A stretch of DNA of 64,000 nucleotides from Pseudoleptotrichia goodfellowii (lineage in GTDB: Bacteria > Fusobacteriota > Fusobacteriia > Fusobacteriales > Leptotrichiaceae): the NCBI RefSeq assembly GCF_007990505.1, contig NZ_AP019822.1, forward strand, positions 744,001 to 808,000, read 5' to 3'. Of this stretch, positions 46,485-54,047 are shown piece by piece. The position numbers and the translations under genes were made by a program. Position 1 is the first letter of the stretch. Every line of letters starts with the position of its first letter. The notes below the pieces were generated by a model, which saw nothing but the letters and a program-made list of their open reading frames with translations, had not been told where the DNA came from and did not search any database.

Positions 46485-47882
46485 TTAGGCTTTACAAGAT
46501 CCGCCTGATTTTTTGTTTGCTTTTCCGTAATCGTTTTTAGCATCAGGTTTTTTCATATTATTCGGTGCTCCTTTTTGTACAGGAAACTTAGAATCCATTT
46601 GCCAGGCATTCCATCCTCCGTCATAAATATAGCTGTTTTTCCATCCTGCCATTTGAGTCATAAACCAAGGTACTGTAGCACGCCAACCTGTTCCGCAGTA
46701 AAATGCAAGTTTATCATTTTGATGAATATTTTGAGTTGCCCATAATTCAAATATTTCTTTAGGATTACGTAAAGTTCCGTCAGGATCATAGTAATCTGCA
46801 ACGTTTGAAGAATCTGTCCCTGCAAATCCCCAAATTGCACCTTGAGGTTCACCTTTTCCCGGGATGTAATCATAACCGCTGACTTTTCCTGTATATTCAT
46901 CCCATGAACGGTTACTTATGAGTTTCAATCCTTCTTTTTGCTGCATTTCCATAGCCTGTTCAGGAGTAGTTATTGTAACACTTGTATCTGCAGGAATTTG
47001 AGTTCCGAAGTTTGTTTCAGGTTTCGGAGTATTAACTTTAGTTTCAGTAGGAAGACCTGCATCCATCCATGTAACAAGATTACCGTCAAGTACTCTTATA
47101 TCCTGTACTCCTGCCCATTTCAAAGCCCAAAATACACGGTAAGCGGCAAGCTGATTTTCTGCCGAATAAAGTATGACAGTTTTATCTTTTGTAATTCCGT
47201 TTTTCAATAAATTCTGTTCGATAACTTTAGGGTCACTTAAATTCCATACCGGACCGTTTTCTATCCAGTCTGTGTCAAAGTGATAAGCACCTGTAATGTG
47301 TTGAACATATCCTTTACTTTTTTCTAAAGGACCCCATGAAACTTCAAATAACATAAATTTATCGTTATTATAAGTTTCAGGTTTTCCTCCTTGAAGAAGA
47401 GTATTCAACCATTGAGGTGAAACACTGAGTTCAAAGTTCGGGAAAGATTCCATGGGATTGTTTTTATTATTTGCATAATTTATAAAGTCGGTATATGTTC
47501 TTACTTTATAACCTCTTGATGCAAATTCTGCACTCACACAGTTAAGATTATCCAAATTTGTATCATAAAATACAAGAGTTTTCTTTTTAGTAATTCCTTT
47601 GCCTGCGGCAAAACTTTCAAATTTATCATCCTGTATATAATTCATCCATGAACAGCTGAATTGAATTGCATTTTTAATATGTCCGCCTCTTTCAGCTTTT
47701 CCGTCTTTAAATCCGTTATATAAGCTGTCTTCACGCGTATCTATAATAACGTATTCAGGATTATCAAGGTTTTTAATAAGTTCCTCTGTTTTAATTTCTT
47801 TGACGGAATTATTGTTACAAGCGGTAAAAATCCCTAAAATAATAATTAATATAAGTAAAATTGATTTTGATTTTGTTTTCAT
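46485..47882 (-). CDS. Triple-rhodanese-domain lipoprotein (thiosulfate sulfurtransferase-like)
   Basis: 465 residues. Signal peptide with lipobox IFTAC (Cys22), so it is a periplasmic or surface lipoprotein. Three rhodanese modules follow: one at about 30-140 whose active-site position reads DTNLDN, one at about 160-290 (SAENQ), both lacking the catalytic Cys, and a C-terminal one with an intact loop FYCGTGWRATVPWF. It also ends GGSCKA. A YeeE gene lies on each side, so it probably transfers sulfane sulfur (thiosulfate) outside the membrane ahead of import (inference). Confidence 0.87.
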   Translation of the reverse strand: MKTKSKSILLILIIILGIFTACNNNSVKEIKTEELIKNLDNPEYVIIDTREDSLYNGFKDGKAERGGHIKNAIQFSCSWMNYIQDDKFESFAAGKGITKKKTLVFYDTNLDNLNCVSAEFASRGYKVRTYTDFINYANNKNNPMESFPNFELSVSPQWLNTLLQGGKPETYNNDKFMLFEVSWGPLEKSKGYVQHITGAYHFDTDWIENGPVWNLSDPKVIEQNLLKNGITKDKTVILYSAENQLAAYRVFWALKWAGVQDIRVLDGNLVTWMDAGLPTETKVNTPKPETNFGTQIPADTSVTITTPEQAMEMQQKEGLKLISNRSWDEYTGKVSGYDYIPGKGEPQGAIWGFAGTDSSNVADYYDPDGTLRNPKEIFELWATQNIHQNDKLAFYCGTGWRATVPWFMTQMAGWKNSYIYDGGWNAWQMDSKFPVQKGAPNNMKKPDAKNDYGKANKKSGGSCKA

Positions 47883-48013
47883 CAGATATTTCTCCTTGTT
47901 TTTAATATAATGTTTGACAGTTTTGCTATTTCATAAAAGTTTCCCGTGTTATTCGAGTCTGCATAGTTACAAAATCGGGATTAACGGGAATATGAAAGTA
48001 TTATTTAATATTG

Positions 48014-48568
48014 TTATTCGTTCATAATGTAGCCTACCAATATTTTGCTTCCGATAATAGCTCCTATTAAAAGTGAAGCTGCAAAGAACCATCCTGTCAA
48101 TGATAATGCCGATAATGCCGAAAATAAAGCGGCAATATTACAGCCTGCTGCAAGTCTGGCACCGAATCCCATAAGAAATCCTCCGATAACAGCTCCTATA
48201 AGTTGCCTTTTTCCTTTAATCTTTTTAATCTTAAATTCTGAAGCATAAAGAGTAGCCAAAGTTGCACCGACTATAATTCCGATATTTCTTAATGATCCTC
48301 CGTCTTTCAGGATAGGAGTAGCAATAGATTTTCCCAATCCTTTGTGAGCAATAAAGTACGCTCATTTTGCAGTGTCAATACCTGCAAGGTTAAATAATTT
48401 TGCTCCCCAGACAGTAATAGAGCCTGTAACTCCCCATGCTTTTTTAAATATTACAAGATAAGCTGTTACGGCAATACCGAGGAGCATAGCTCCTGCACCG
48501 TAAGAAAGAGGTGTTTTCATTATTCTTTTATAAGTTTCGTTTTGACTGAGTTTATTAAAAAATTCCAT
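48014..48568 (-). pseudogene. YeeE/YedE half-size transport gene with in-frame TGA
   Basis: One continuous frame of 185 codons, interrupted only by TGA at 48362-48364 (minus strand) after ...LFNLAGIDTAK, continuing AYFIAHKGLGKSIATPIL. In the paralog at 45909 the same position is Trp (TTRWSYFIAH), so a single TGG-to-TGA change explains it. No GGT-loop SECIS-like hairpin follows, unlike grdB. It is therefore most likely a recent nonsense mutation, although this organism does decode UGA as selenocysteine elsewhere in the window. The rest of the gene, including GARLAAGCNIAA, is intact. Confidence 0.7.
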
Positions 48569-48582
48569 TTGTTTGCCTCCGA

Positions 48583-48810
48583 TTATTTACTTTTTTCTAC
48601 GATGATATTCCATTCTCCTTCGGAGACTTCTTCAACTTCGCAGTTATATCCCACTTCCTGAGCCCATTCCGGAATGTTTTTTATAGCACAGGAATGATCT
48701 ACGTTTATTATAAGTACATCTCCTGTTTCCATAGTTTCAAATTTTTTTTGAGTTTTTATTAAAGGGATAGGACAAGCTTCTCCTAAACAGTCTAAAGTAT
48801 ATTCTTTCAT
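48583..48810 (-). CDS. TusA-like (YeeD/TsuB-type) sulfur-carrier protein
   Basis: 75 residues. DCLGEACPIPLIKTQKKFE contains the CPxP active Cys, and VLIINVDHSCAIKNIPEWAQEVGY is the typical second half. It lies between two YeeE-type genes, the arrangement of the TsuA/TsuB thiosulfate uptake pair. An aggagg-type site precedes the ATG. Confidence 0.9.
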   Translation of the reverse strand: MKEYTLDCLGEACPIPLIKTQKKFETMETGDVLIINVDHSCAIKNIPEWAQEVGYNCEVEEVSEGEWNIIVEKSK

Positions 48811-48847
48811 TTTTTTACCTCCAAATTTTTAGTTTTTTAAATTTATT

Positions 48848-49516
48848 TTATTTATCTGAACCTATTTTTTTCTTTTGCCACTTGAGGGCAATAATATAGA
48901 GAATCAATATAATAGAAAATTGGAAAACCAGAGCACCAATCCAACCTAAATGCTCAGGTAAATATATTGCAAATTTTTTGTTACTGAAAACAGGTTCCAG
49001 AAATCCCATTGCCCATGCTCCTGCAACAGATCCCAACATAAAAAATATAAATGAAACCCATTGTAATTCAAATCCTTCACCGAATCTCATCAGAGTTCCA
49101 GAAGCACAACCTCCTGCCATAACCATACCTATTCCGAAGATAATTCCTCCTGCAATAGTTAATAAAGATAAAGGTTCGACAGAATCCACTCCGATAAATT
49201 TTCCTCCGGAAAGAACGGATCCGAAACTGATAGCTGTAAATCCTATTGTTCCTATAGAAATGGCGAGTAAAACACCTCTTGTAAGGGAAGTGCTGCCTGT
49301 TAAAATCGGATCCCGAAACGCTGCTGTAAAGCAAAATCTTGAACGCTGCAAAATGATTCCGAAAGCAAGACCGAAAATCCAGAATGTTACTAATTTCACA
49401 TCTTTCAAATAAAAACCGAATACTACTACTAATGCAGTTAAAGCCAATGCAAAAGGAATTTGTGATTTGAAAGGTTTCCTTTGTGTTCGTGTTTTTATTT
49501 TTGTTTCTGTGTTCAT
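48848..49516 (-). CDS. YeeE/YedE-family sulfur (thiosulfate/selenium) transport protein
   Basis: 222 residues with six hydrophobic segments and family motifs GIILQRSRFCFTAAFRDPILTG (Cys), GIGMVMAGGCASGTLMRFGEG (Cys) and LEPVF. It is longer than, and distinct from, the two half-size copies downstream. It is first in the minus-strand cluster, so the order is yeeE, tusA, yeeE(TGA), rhodanese, yeeE, trxB-like, tusA. A TATACT -10-like box lies about 45 bp upstream. Confidence 0.88.
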   Translation of the reverse strand: MNTETKIKTRTQRKPFKSQIPFALALTALVVVFGFYLKDVKLVTFWIFGLAFGIILQRSRFCFTAAFRDPILTGSTSLTRGVLLAISIGTIGFTAISFGSVLSGGKFIGVDSVEPLSLLTIAGGIIFGIGMVMAGGCASGTLMRFGEGFELQWVSFIFFMLGSVAGAWAMGFLEPVFSNKKFAIYLPEHLGWIGALVFQFSIILILYIIALKWQKKKIGSDK

Positions 49517-49607
49517 ATGTATCCTCCTTAAACTAAAATAAAAATGTTTTCAATACAAAGTATACCTCTAAAAAAAAATATAAATGAAGAATAAAAAAAG
49601 AATACAA

Positions 49608-49624
49608 TATTCAAAATTTGAATA
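49608..49624. promoter_or_regulatory. 17-bp perfect palindrome, candidate LysR operator
   Basis: tattcaaa-a-tttgaata in the 260-bp divergent gap between the sulfur cluster and the acyl-CoA-dehydrogenase-like gene, about 90 bp from the cluster start. It fits the T-N11-A pattern of LysR sites. Otherwise the gap is featureless AT-rich DNA. Confidence 0.5.
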
Positions 49625-49776
49625 ACGAAAAAAGAAATTAAACTCTTAATACAGTAAAATAAACTAAAAGCAAAAATTTTTCAGTCAAAAACAAAAAATT
49701 ACTCATATATTGACTTTTATTATAAAAAAACGTAAGATTATAGAAAATTTTCACATACAACTTTAGGAGGTAATTA

Positions 49777-50910
49777 ATGAAAGATTATTACAAATGGGCG
49801 AAGGAATTTGCTGATAAAAACATAGCACCTTATGCTGAAGAGATTGACAGAACAGGTAAATTTCCTGAAGAAATTTTTAAAAAGATTTCTCAAGAGGGAT
49901 TCTTTAAGATTGTAATACCGGAAGAGTTAGGAGGAGAAGGACAGGGGATATATGCTCACGCAAAAGTTACTCAAGCATTCGCTGAAGCTTGTGCAACGGC
50001 AGGGCTTTGTTATACAATGCACAATGTTGCGTTGAAGTTTACTCTTACTTTCGGACGTGAAGAAATAAAACAACAGGTAGTAAAAGATATAATTGAAAAT
50101 AATAAATTTATGACTTTGGCAAGAAGTGAATTCGGTACAGGAGTTCACGTGTTCAATTCTCAGCTGGAAGTAGAAAATCATGATGATTACAGCGTTATAA
50201 CAGGAGCAAAAAGTATGATTACTTCTGCTAATTATGCTTCTTATTACTTGATTTCAGTTCCTGCTGACGAAAAAAGAGGACCTGTAAATTGGTTGATACC
50301 TTACGGTGCTGAAGGACTTTCGTTTAAAGAAAGCGACTGGAACGGATTAGGAATGAGAGGAAATAACTCTTGTCCTATGTTCATGGAAAAAATGAAACTT
50401 GACAATAAATATGCTATTTATATAGATAGACAAAAAGCAAATCAAAAATACCCTGTAAATATAGATGTTATATTCTTTATGGCGGGACTTGCTTCAGTAT
50501 ATGCAGGATTAAGTAAAACTATATATGAAGCTGCCAAAGAACATGCTTTAAACAGAAAATATCCGGGAGATAAATCATTGGCGGATATTGAAACTGTACA
50601 ATTACATTTAGGTCAACTTTACAGCAATGCTTTTGCAGGTGAAAGTATGATAGATGCCGCTACAAGAGCAATAGAAAATGAAGAAAAAGACGGATTTGAA
50701 AAAATTATGTCTGCCAGAGTAGTGTCATCATTAAATTGTGTGGATTCTGCAACATTAGGAATGAGAATAGGTGGAGGACAGGCTTATAATAATAAAGGAC
50801 CTCTTGCAAGACTTTTACGTGACGCTTTTGCTGCTCCTGTTATGTTCCCGAGTGTAGACGTTTTACGTAACTGGATTGCTAAAGTAATTACAGGAAAAAG
50901 TTTGGTGTAG
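49777..50910 (+). CDS. Acyl-CoA dehydrogenase-fold protein, atypical
   Basis: 377 residues with the three-part ACAD fold: N-terminal helices (KDYYKWAKEFADKNIAPYAEEIDRTGKFPEEIFKKI), the beta domain (MTLARSEFGTGVHVFNSQLEVE, ITGAKSMITSANYASYYL) and C-terminal helices (GLASVYAGLSKTIYEAAKEHAL). The usual C-terminal catalytic Glu region (...GGxGY..E) is replaced by GGGQAYNNKGPLARLLRDAFAAPVMFP with no Glu, so ordinary acyl-CoA oxidation is doubtful. It is monocistronic, has taggagg 5 bases upstream, and sits between the chalcogen cluster and the grd operon. No electron-transfer-flavoprotein genes adjoin it. Confidence 0.75.
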   Translation: MKDYYKWAKEFADKNIAPYAEEIDRTGKFPEEIFKKISQEGFFKIVIPEELGGEGQGIYAHAKVTQAFAEACATAGLCYTMHNVALKFTLTFGREEIKQQVVKDIIENNKFMTLARSEFGTGVHVFNSQLEVENHDDYSVITGAKSMITSANYASYYLISVPADEKRGPVNWLIPYGAEGLSFKESDWNGLGMRGNNSCPMFMEKMKLDNKYAIYIDRQKANQKYPVNIDVIFFMAGLASVYAGLSKTIYEAAKEHALNRKYPGDKSLADIETVQLHLGQLYSNAFAGESMIDAATRAIENEEKDGFEKIMSARVVSSLNCVDSATLGMRIGGGQAYNNKGPLARLLRDAFAAPVMFPSVDVLRNWIAKVITGKSLV

Positions 50911-51096
50911 TAATAATTAATATTTGAAAAATTATTAAAACTTAAAAAGGGGGGCTTCAAGCTTTTAATAAATTTATATTTGAGAGAAATATTTAAAATT
51001 AAAAAAATATTATTTTTTCGGACGGAAATTATTTTCTGACTTGTGTTCCTTGATTTTTAAGGATTTGTAAAGTAAAATGAAAATATTATTTTTTAT

Positions 51097-51125
51097 TTGC
51101 TTTTTATATAAAATCGAGGTATAAT
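51097..51125 (+). promoter_or_regulatory. Promoter of the glycine-reductase operon
   Basis: TTGCTT, a 17-bp spacer, then TATAAT, about 55 bp before the riboswitch. The gap 50911-51371 (461 bp) contains this promoter, the glycine riboswitch and its terminator. Bases 50911-51090 hold nothing I recognise beyond a weak hairpin near 50950. Confidence 0.78.
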
Positions 51126-51182
51126 TAAAATAGAAAATAGCAGTAATCAAAAATAAAGAATATTTAAAATATTTGGATGAAA

Positions 51183-51296
51183 AATGCGTGAGAGCCTCTT
51201 AGATATTATCAGAGCACCGAAGGGACAAGTTGATAATCTGCAATTATTGATGAAATTCTCAGGTAAACAGAACGTATTTGGACAAAACTCTGAAAT
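51183..51296 (+). ncRNA. Glycine riboswitch (single aptamer)
   Basis: Aptamer core: gtgagagc..., a P3-type stem agatattatc/gataatct, the signature gcaccgaaggg-acaag, then attctcaggtaaacagaacg and ggacaaaactctga. These match the conserved glycine aptamer. P1 is gtgagag with attctca. Only one full aptamer is evident. It precedes grdX and the whole grd operon. Glycine riboswitches upstream of glycine-degrading genes normally switch expression on when glycine is abundant. Confidence 0.9.
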
Positions 51297-51301
51297 TTTA
51301 T

Positions 51302-51337
51302 GACAGGGATAAGTGCAGGGCATTTTTCCTGTTTTTT
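51302..51337 (+). terminator. Expression-platform terminator of the glycine riboswitch
   Basis: acaggga...aagtg pairs with catttttcctgt, followed by a T6 run, starting 6 bases after the aptamer. It ends 35 bp before grdX. Glycine binding would be expected to prevent its formation. Confidence 0.75.
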
Positions 51338-51371
51338 ATTTATAAATTAAATTTTAAAGGAGAATTACAAA

Positions 51372-51743
51372 GTGAAACTAATAACAAACAATCCGAATTT
51401 TTTGAATTATAAAAAGAAAGATATAGAAGTGGATTACAGAGATGTCGATTATCTCAAAATATTGGAGATTGCGAGGGACTACATACATGTAAATTATGAG
51501 TTGCTTACTCATCCTTTGTATGGAAGTGTAAAGCCCAATGAAACCATATACAGATCAATAGTTTTGAAATCAAACGATAATCTTGATCATAATTCTGTTG
51601 TAATGATATCCGAAGCAATAGAAACTTTTGTAAAGTTCAGAAAAAATAAGGAAACTCCTTTATGGACAGATACTGTAAAAGAAGATTTCGGAGTGATAGA
51701 CTATGATTTGATTACTAACGCTATAGAAAGAATTATAAAATAG
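51372..51743 (+). CDS. grdX: GrdX family protein
   Basis: 123 residues, starting at GTG with aaaggag 9 bases upstream. GrdX signatures: LITNNPNFL, ARDYIHVNYELLTHPLYGSVKPNETIYRSIVL, and the DFGVIDYDLI ending. It is a conserved small protein of unknown function found at the head of glycine-reductase operons. It is first in this riboswitch-controlled unit. Confidence 0.9.
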   Translation: MKLITNNPNFLNYKKKDIEVDYRDVDYLKILEIARDYIHVNYELLTHPLYGSVKPNETIYRSIVLKSNDNLDHNSVVMISEAIETFVKFRKNKETPLWTDTVKEDFGVIDYDLITNAIERIIK

Positions 51744-51772
51744 TATATTAAAAAATAAGGAGGATAATAATT

Positions 51773-52717
51773 ATGGCAGAGCATTTTGATTTAGTAATTA
51801 TAGGGTCGGGACCTGCAGGTTTGTCATCGGCACTATATGCTTCAAGAGGTAAACTTAAGACACTTGTTCTTGAGAAAGGACAAAACGGAGGACAGGCTGC
51901 GATTACTCACTTAATAGAAAATTATCCGGGTGCTATTGAAGATCCGACAGGTCCGAAACTTACTCAAAGAATGTTGGAGCAGGCTAAAAATTTCGGTACA
52001 GAAGTTAGAAAAGAAGAAGTAGTGGAAGTAGATTTTTCAGGTAAAGAAAAAGTTATCAAATGTAAAGATAACGAGTATACTGCAAAAGCTGTAGTAATAG
52101 CTACAGGAGCTACTCCTAGAAAACTTGATGCTCCGGGAATCAAAGAACTTTCAGGAAAAGGAATATCCTATTGTGCAACTTGTGATGCTGATTTCTTTAA
52201 AGGATTGGAAGTTTACGTAGTAGGTGGAGGAAACAGTGCTGTAGAAGAAGCTATTTATCTTACAAAATTTGCAAGACAGGTTCATATAGTTCATATGTTA
52301 GATAATTTCCAATGTGAAAATATTACATTGGAAAAAGCTAAGAGTGTTCCTAATCTTGACATCAGATTGAGAACAGTAGTTCAGGAAGTAAAAGGAGACG
52401 GAATACTTGAATCAATAGTATTTAAAAATCTTGATACAAATGAAGTATATGAAGTTGAAGCCGACGAAGAAGACGGAACTATGGGATTGTTTGTATTTAT
52501 AGGATATCAGCCTCAAACAGAATTGTTTAAAGGAAAAGTTGAAATAAACCAATACGGATATATAGTAGCCGGAGAAAATACAGAAACAAGCGTACCGGGA
52601 GTATTTGTAGCAGGAGACTGCAGAGTCAAAGAAGTACGTCAGGTAATTACAGCTGCTGCTGACGGTGCTGTATCGGCGATAGCTGCTGAAAAATATATCA
52701 GTAAAGAATTTGAATAA
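51773..52717 (+). CDS. trxB: Thioredoxin reductase (glycine-reductase associated)
   Basis: 314 residues. FAD motif DLVIIGSGPAGLSSALYASRG, redox CATC in GISYCATCDADFF, NADPH motif VVGGGNSAVEEAIYL, and AGDCRVKEVRQVITAAADGAVSAIAAEKYI. It passes electrons from NAD(P)H to the grd thioredoxin, which in turn reduces selenoprotein A. Located second in the operon, as in clostridial grd clusters. Confidence 0.95.
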   Translation: MAEHFDLVIIGSGPAGLSSALYASRGKLKTLVLEKGQNGGQAAITHLIENYPGAIEDPTGPKLTQRMLEQAKNFGTEVRKEEVVEVDFSGKEKVIKCKDNEYTAKAVVIATGATPRKLDAPGIKELSGKGISYCATCDADFFKGLEVYVVGGGNSAVEEAIYLTKFARQVHIVHMLDNFQCENITLEKAKSVPNLDIRLRTVVQEVKGDGILESIVFKNLDTNEVYEVEADEEDGTMGLFVFIGYQPQTELFKGKVEINQYGYIVAGENTETSVPGVFVAGDCRVKEVRQVITAAADGAVSAIAAEKYISKEFE

Positions 52718-52739
52718 TATAAAATACTTGGAGGGCTGA

Positions 52740-54032
52740 ATGAATACGAATGATATTGAAAAGAGCAGGCAAATAAAAAAAGTGGAAAGTTACAGATGGA
52801 TAGTGTGGCTGATACTTGCAGCAACTTATGTATTTGTTACCTTTCACAGAATGAGTGCGGGTGTAGTAAGAAGTGATTTGGAAGAAGCATTCAAGATAGG
52901 TGCGGCACAATTTGCCAATATAGGATCGATGTATTTTTATGCATATTTTATAATGCAAATACCGTCAGGTATACTTGCAGATAAAATCGGACCTAAAAAA
53001 ACAGTTTTTATATTTTCGATAATAGCTGCATTAGGTTCTATATGTTTTGGACTTGCACCTGCTTTAGGAGTAGCTTATATTTCAAGGTTTTTCGTAGGAA
53101 TCGGAGTATCTGTAGTTTTTGTTTGTTTGATTAAAATACAGTCACGTTGGTTTTATTCAAGAAATTTTGCATTAATGATCGGTTTTGCAGGATTAGCTGC
53201 AAATCTTGGGGCTATAATTGCACAAACGCCTTTAGTTATAGCAGTTGAAACTTTTGGATGGCGTAGAACTTTCATATATATGGGTATCATAATGGTAATA
53301 TTTGCAATTTTAACTTTATTATTTGTAAGAGATGATCCGACAGAAATGGGACTACCAGGAATGGATGAGATTGAAAATAGACCGATTGCAACTTCAAATA
53401 TAAATGTTATGAAAGCCTTAGGTTCTATATTGTCAAATCCTAAGACATGGACAATATCTCTAGTATACATAGGGCTTTATACAGGGTATACGGTATTTTT
53501 AGGAACTTTCGGAGTTTCTTTTCTTATGAGCAATTATTCTATTACAAAAATACAGGCTGCAAATTATATTATTGCAACTGTAATCGGTTCTGCGGTGAGC
53601 GGTCTTGTGATAGGATATTTATCCGATAAAATTAAAAGAAGAAAATCTATTCTTATATTTTCTTCAATTGCCACTTTGATTCTTTGGATAGTTTTAATTT
53701 ATGTGAAACTTCCTTTAGGTTTATTAACTTCATATCTGTTTGTATTCGGATTTTTAATGACGGCATTTACTCTCTGCTGGACAGTAGGTAATGAAGTAAA
53801 TGACAGAAGATTGTCAGGAATGTCTACAGGAGTAGTAAACTGTATAGGATTTTTAGGAGCAGCGGTGATTCCTGTGATTATGGGAAAAGTACTTGATACT
53901 TATAAAAATATGCCTGAAATAGGGTATAAAAAAGCTTATTTTGTACTGATTATTCTGGTTGGATTAAGTACTGTATTCTCGTTTTTTTCAACTGAAACTT
54001 ACGCTACTAATGTATACAAAGAAAAAGAATAA
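52740..54032 (+). CDS. MFS transporter within the glycine-reductase operon
   Basis: 430 residues with about 12 membrane segments. It has the MFS motif IPSGILADKIGPKKTVFIF between TM2 and TM3 and RWVFYSR-type loop QSRWFYSRNFALMIGFAG, resembling the anion:cation and hexuronate/organic-acid branch. It lies 22 bp after trxB and 15 bp before an M20 amidohydrolase gene, so it likely imports that enzyme's substrate (inference: an N-acyl amino acid such as an acyl-glycine). It is not a standard member of described grd operons. Confidence 0.85.
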   Translation: MNTNDIEKSRQIKKVESYRWIVWLILAATYVFVTFHRMSAGVVRSDLEEAFKIGAAQFANIGSMYFYAYFIMQIPSGILADKIGPKKTVFIFSIIAALGSICFGLAPALGVAYISRFFVGIGVSVVFVCLIKIQSRWFYSRNFALMIGFAGLAANLGAIIAQTPLVIAVETFGWRRTFIYMGIIMVIFAILTLLFVRDDPTEMGLPGMDEIENRPIATSNINVMKALGSILSNPKTWTISLVYIGLYTGYTVFLGTFGVSFLMSNYSITKIQAANYIIATVIGSAVSGLVIGYLSDKIKRRKSILIFSSIATLILWIVLIYVKLPLGLLTSYLFVFGFLMTAFTLCWTVGNEVNDRRLSGMSTGVVNCIGFLGAAVIPVIMGKVLDTYKNMPEIGYKKAYFVLIILVGLSTVFSFFSTETYATNVYKEKE

Positions 54033-54047
54033 AGGAGGCGGAGAATT

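Noticed and set aside
48362-48364. TGA in the half-size yeeE gene read as selenocysteine
   Set aside because: It aligns with Trp in the paralog, is not next to redox residues, and the following hairpin lacks the size and GGT loop seen after the grdB TGA. Kept as a pseudogene, with the alternative noted.
48978-49412. Plus-strand open frame of 144 codons opposite the 222-residue YeeE gene
   Set aside because: Its sequence is the antisense of a clear membrane-protein gene, it has no start signal, and the minus-strand protein has family motifs.
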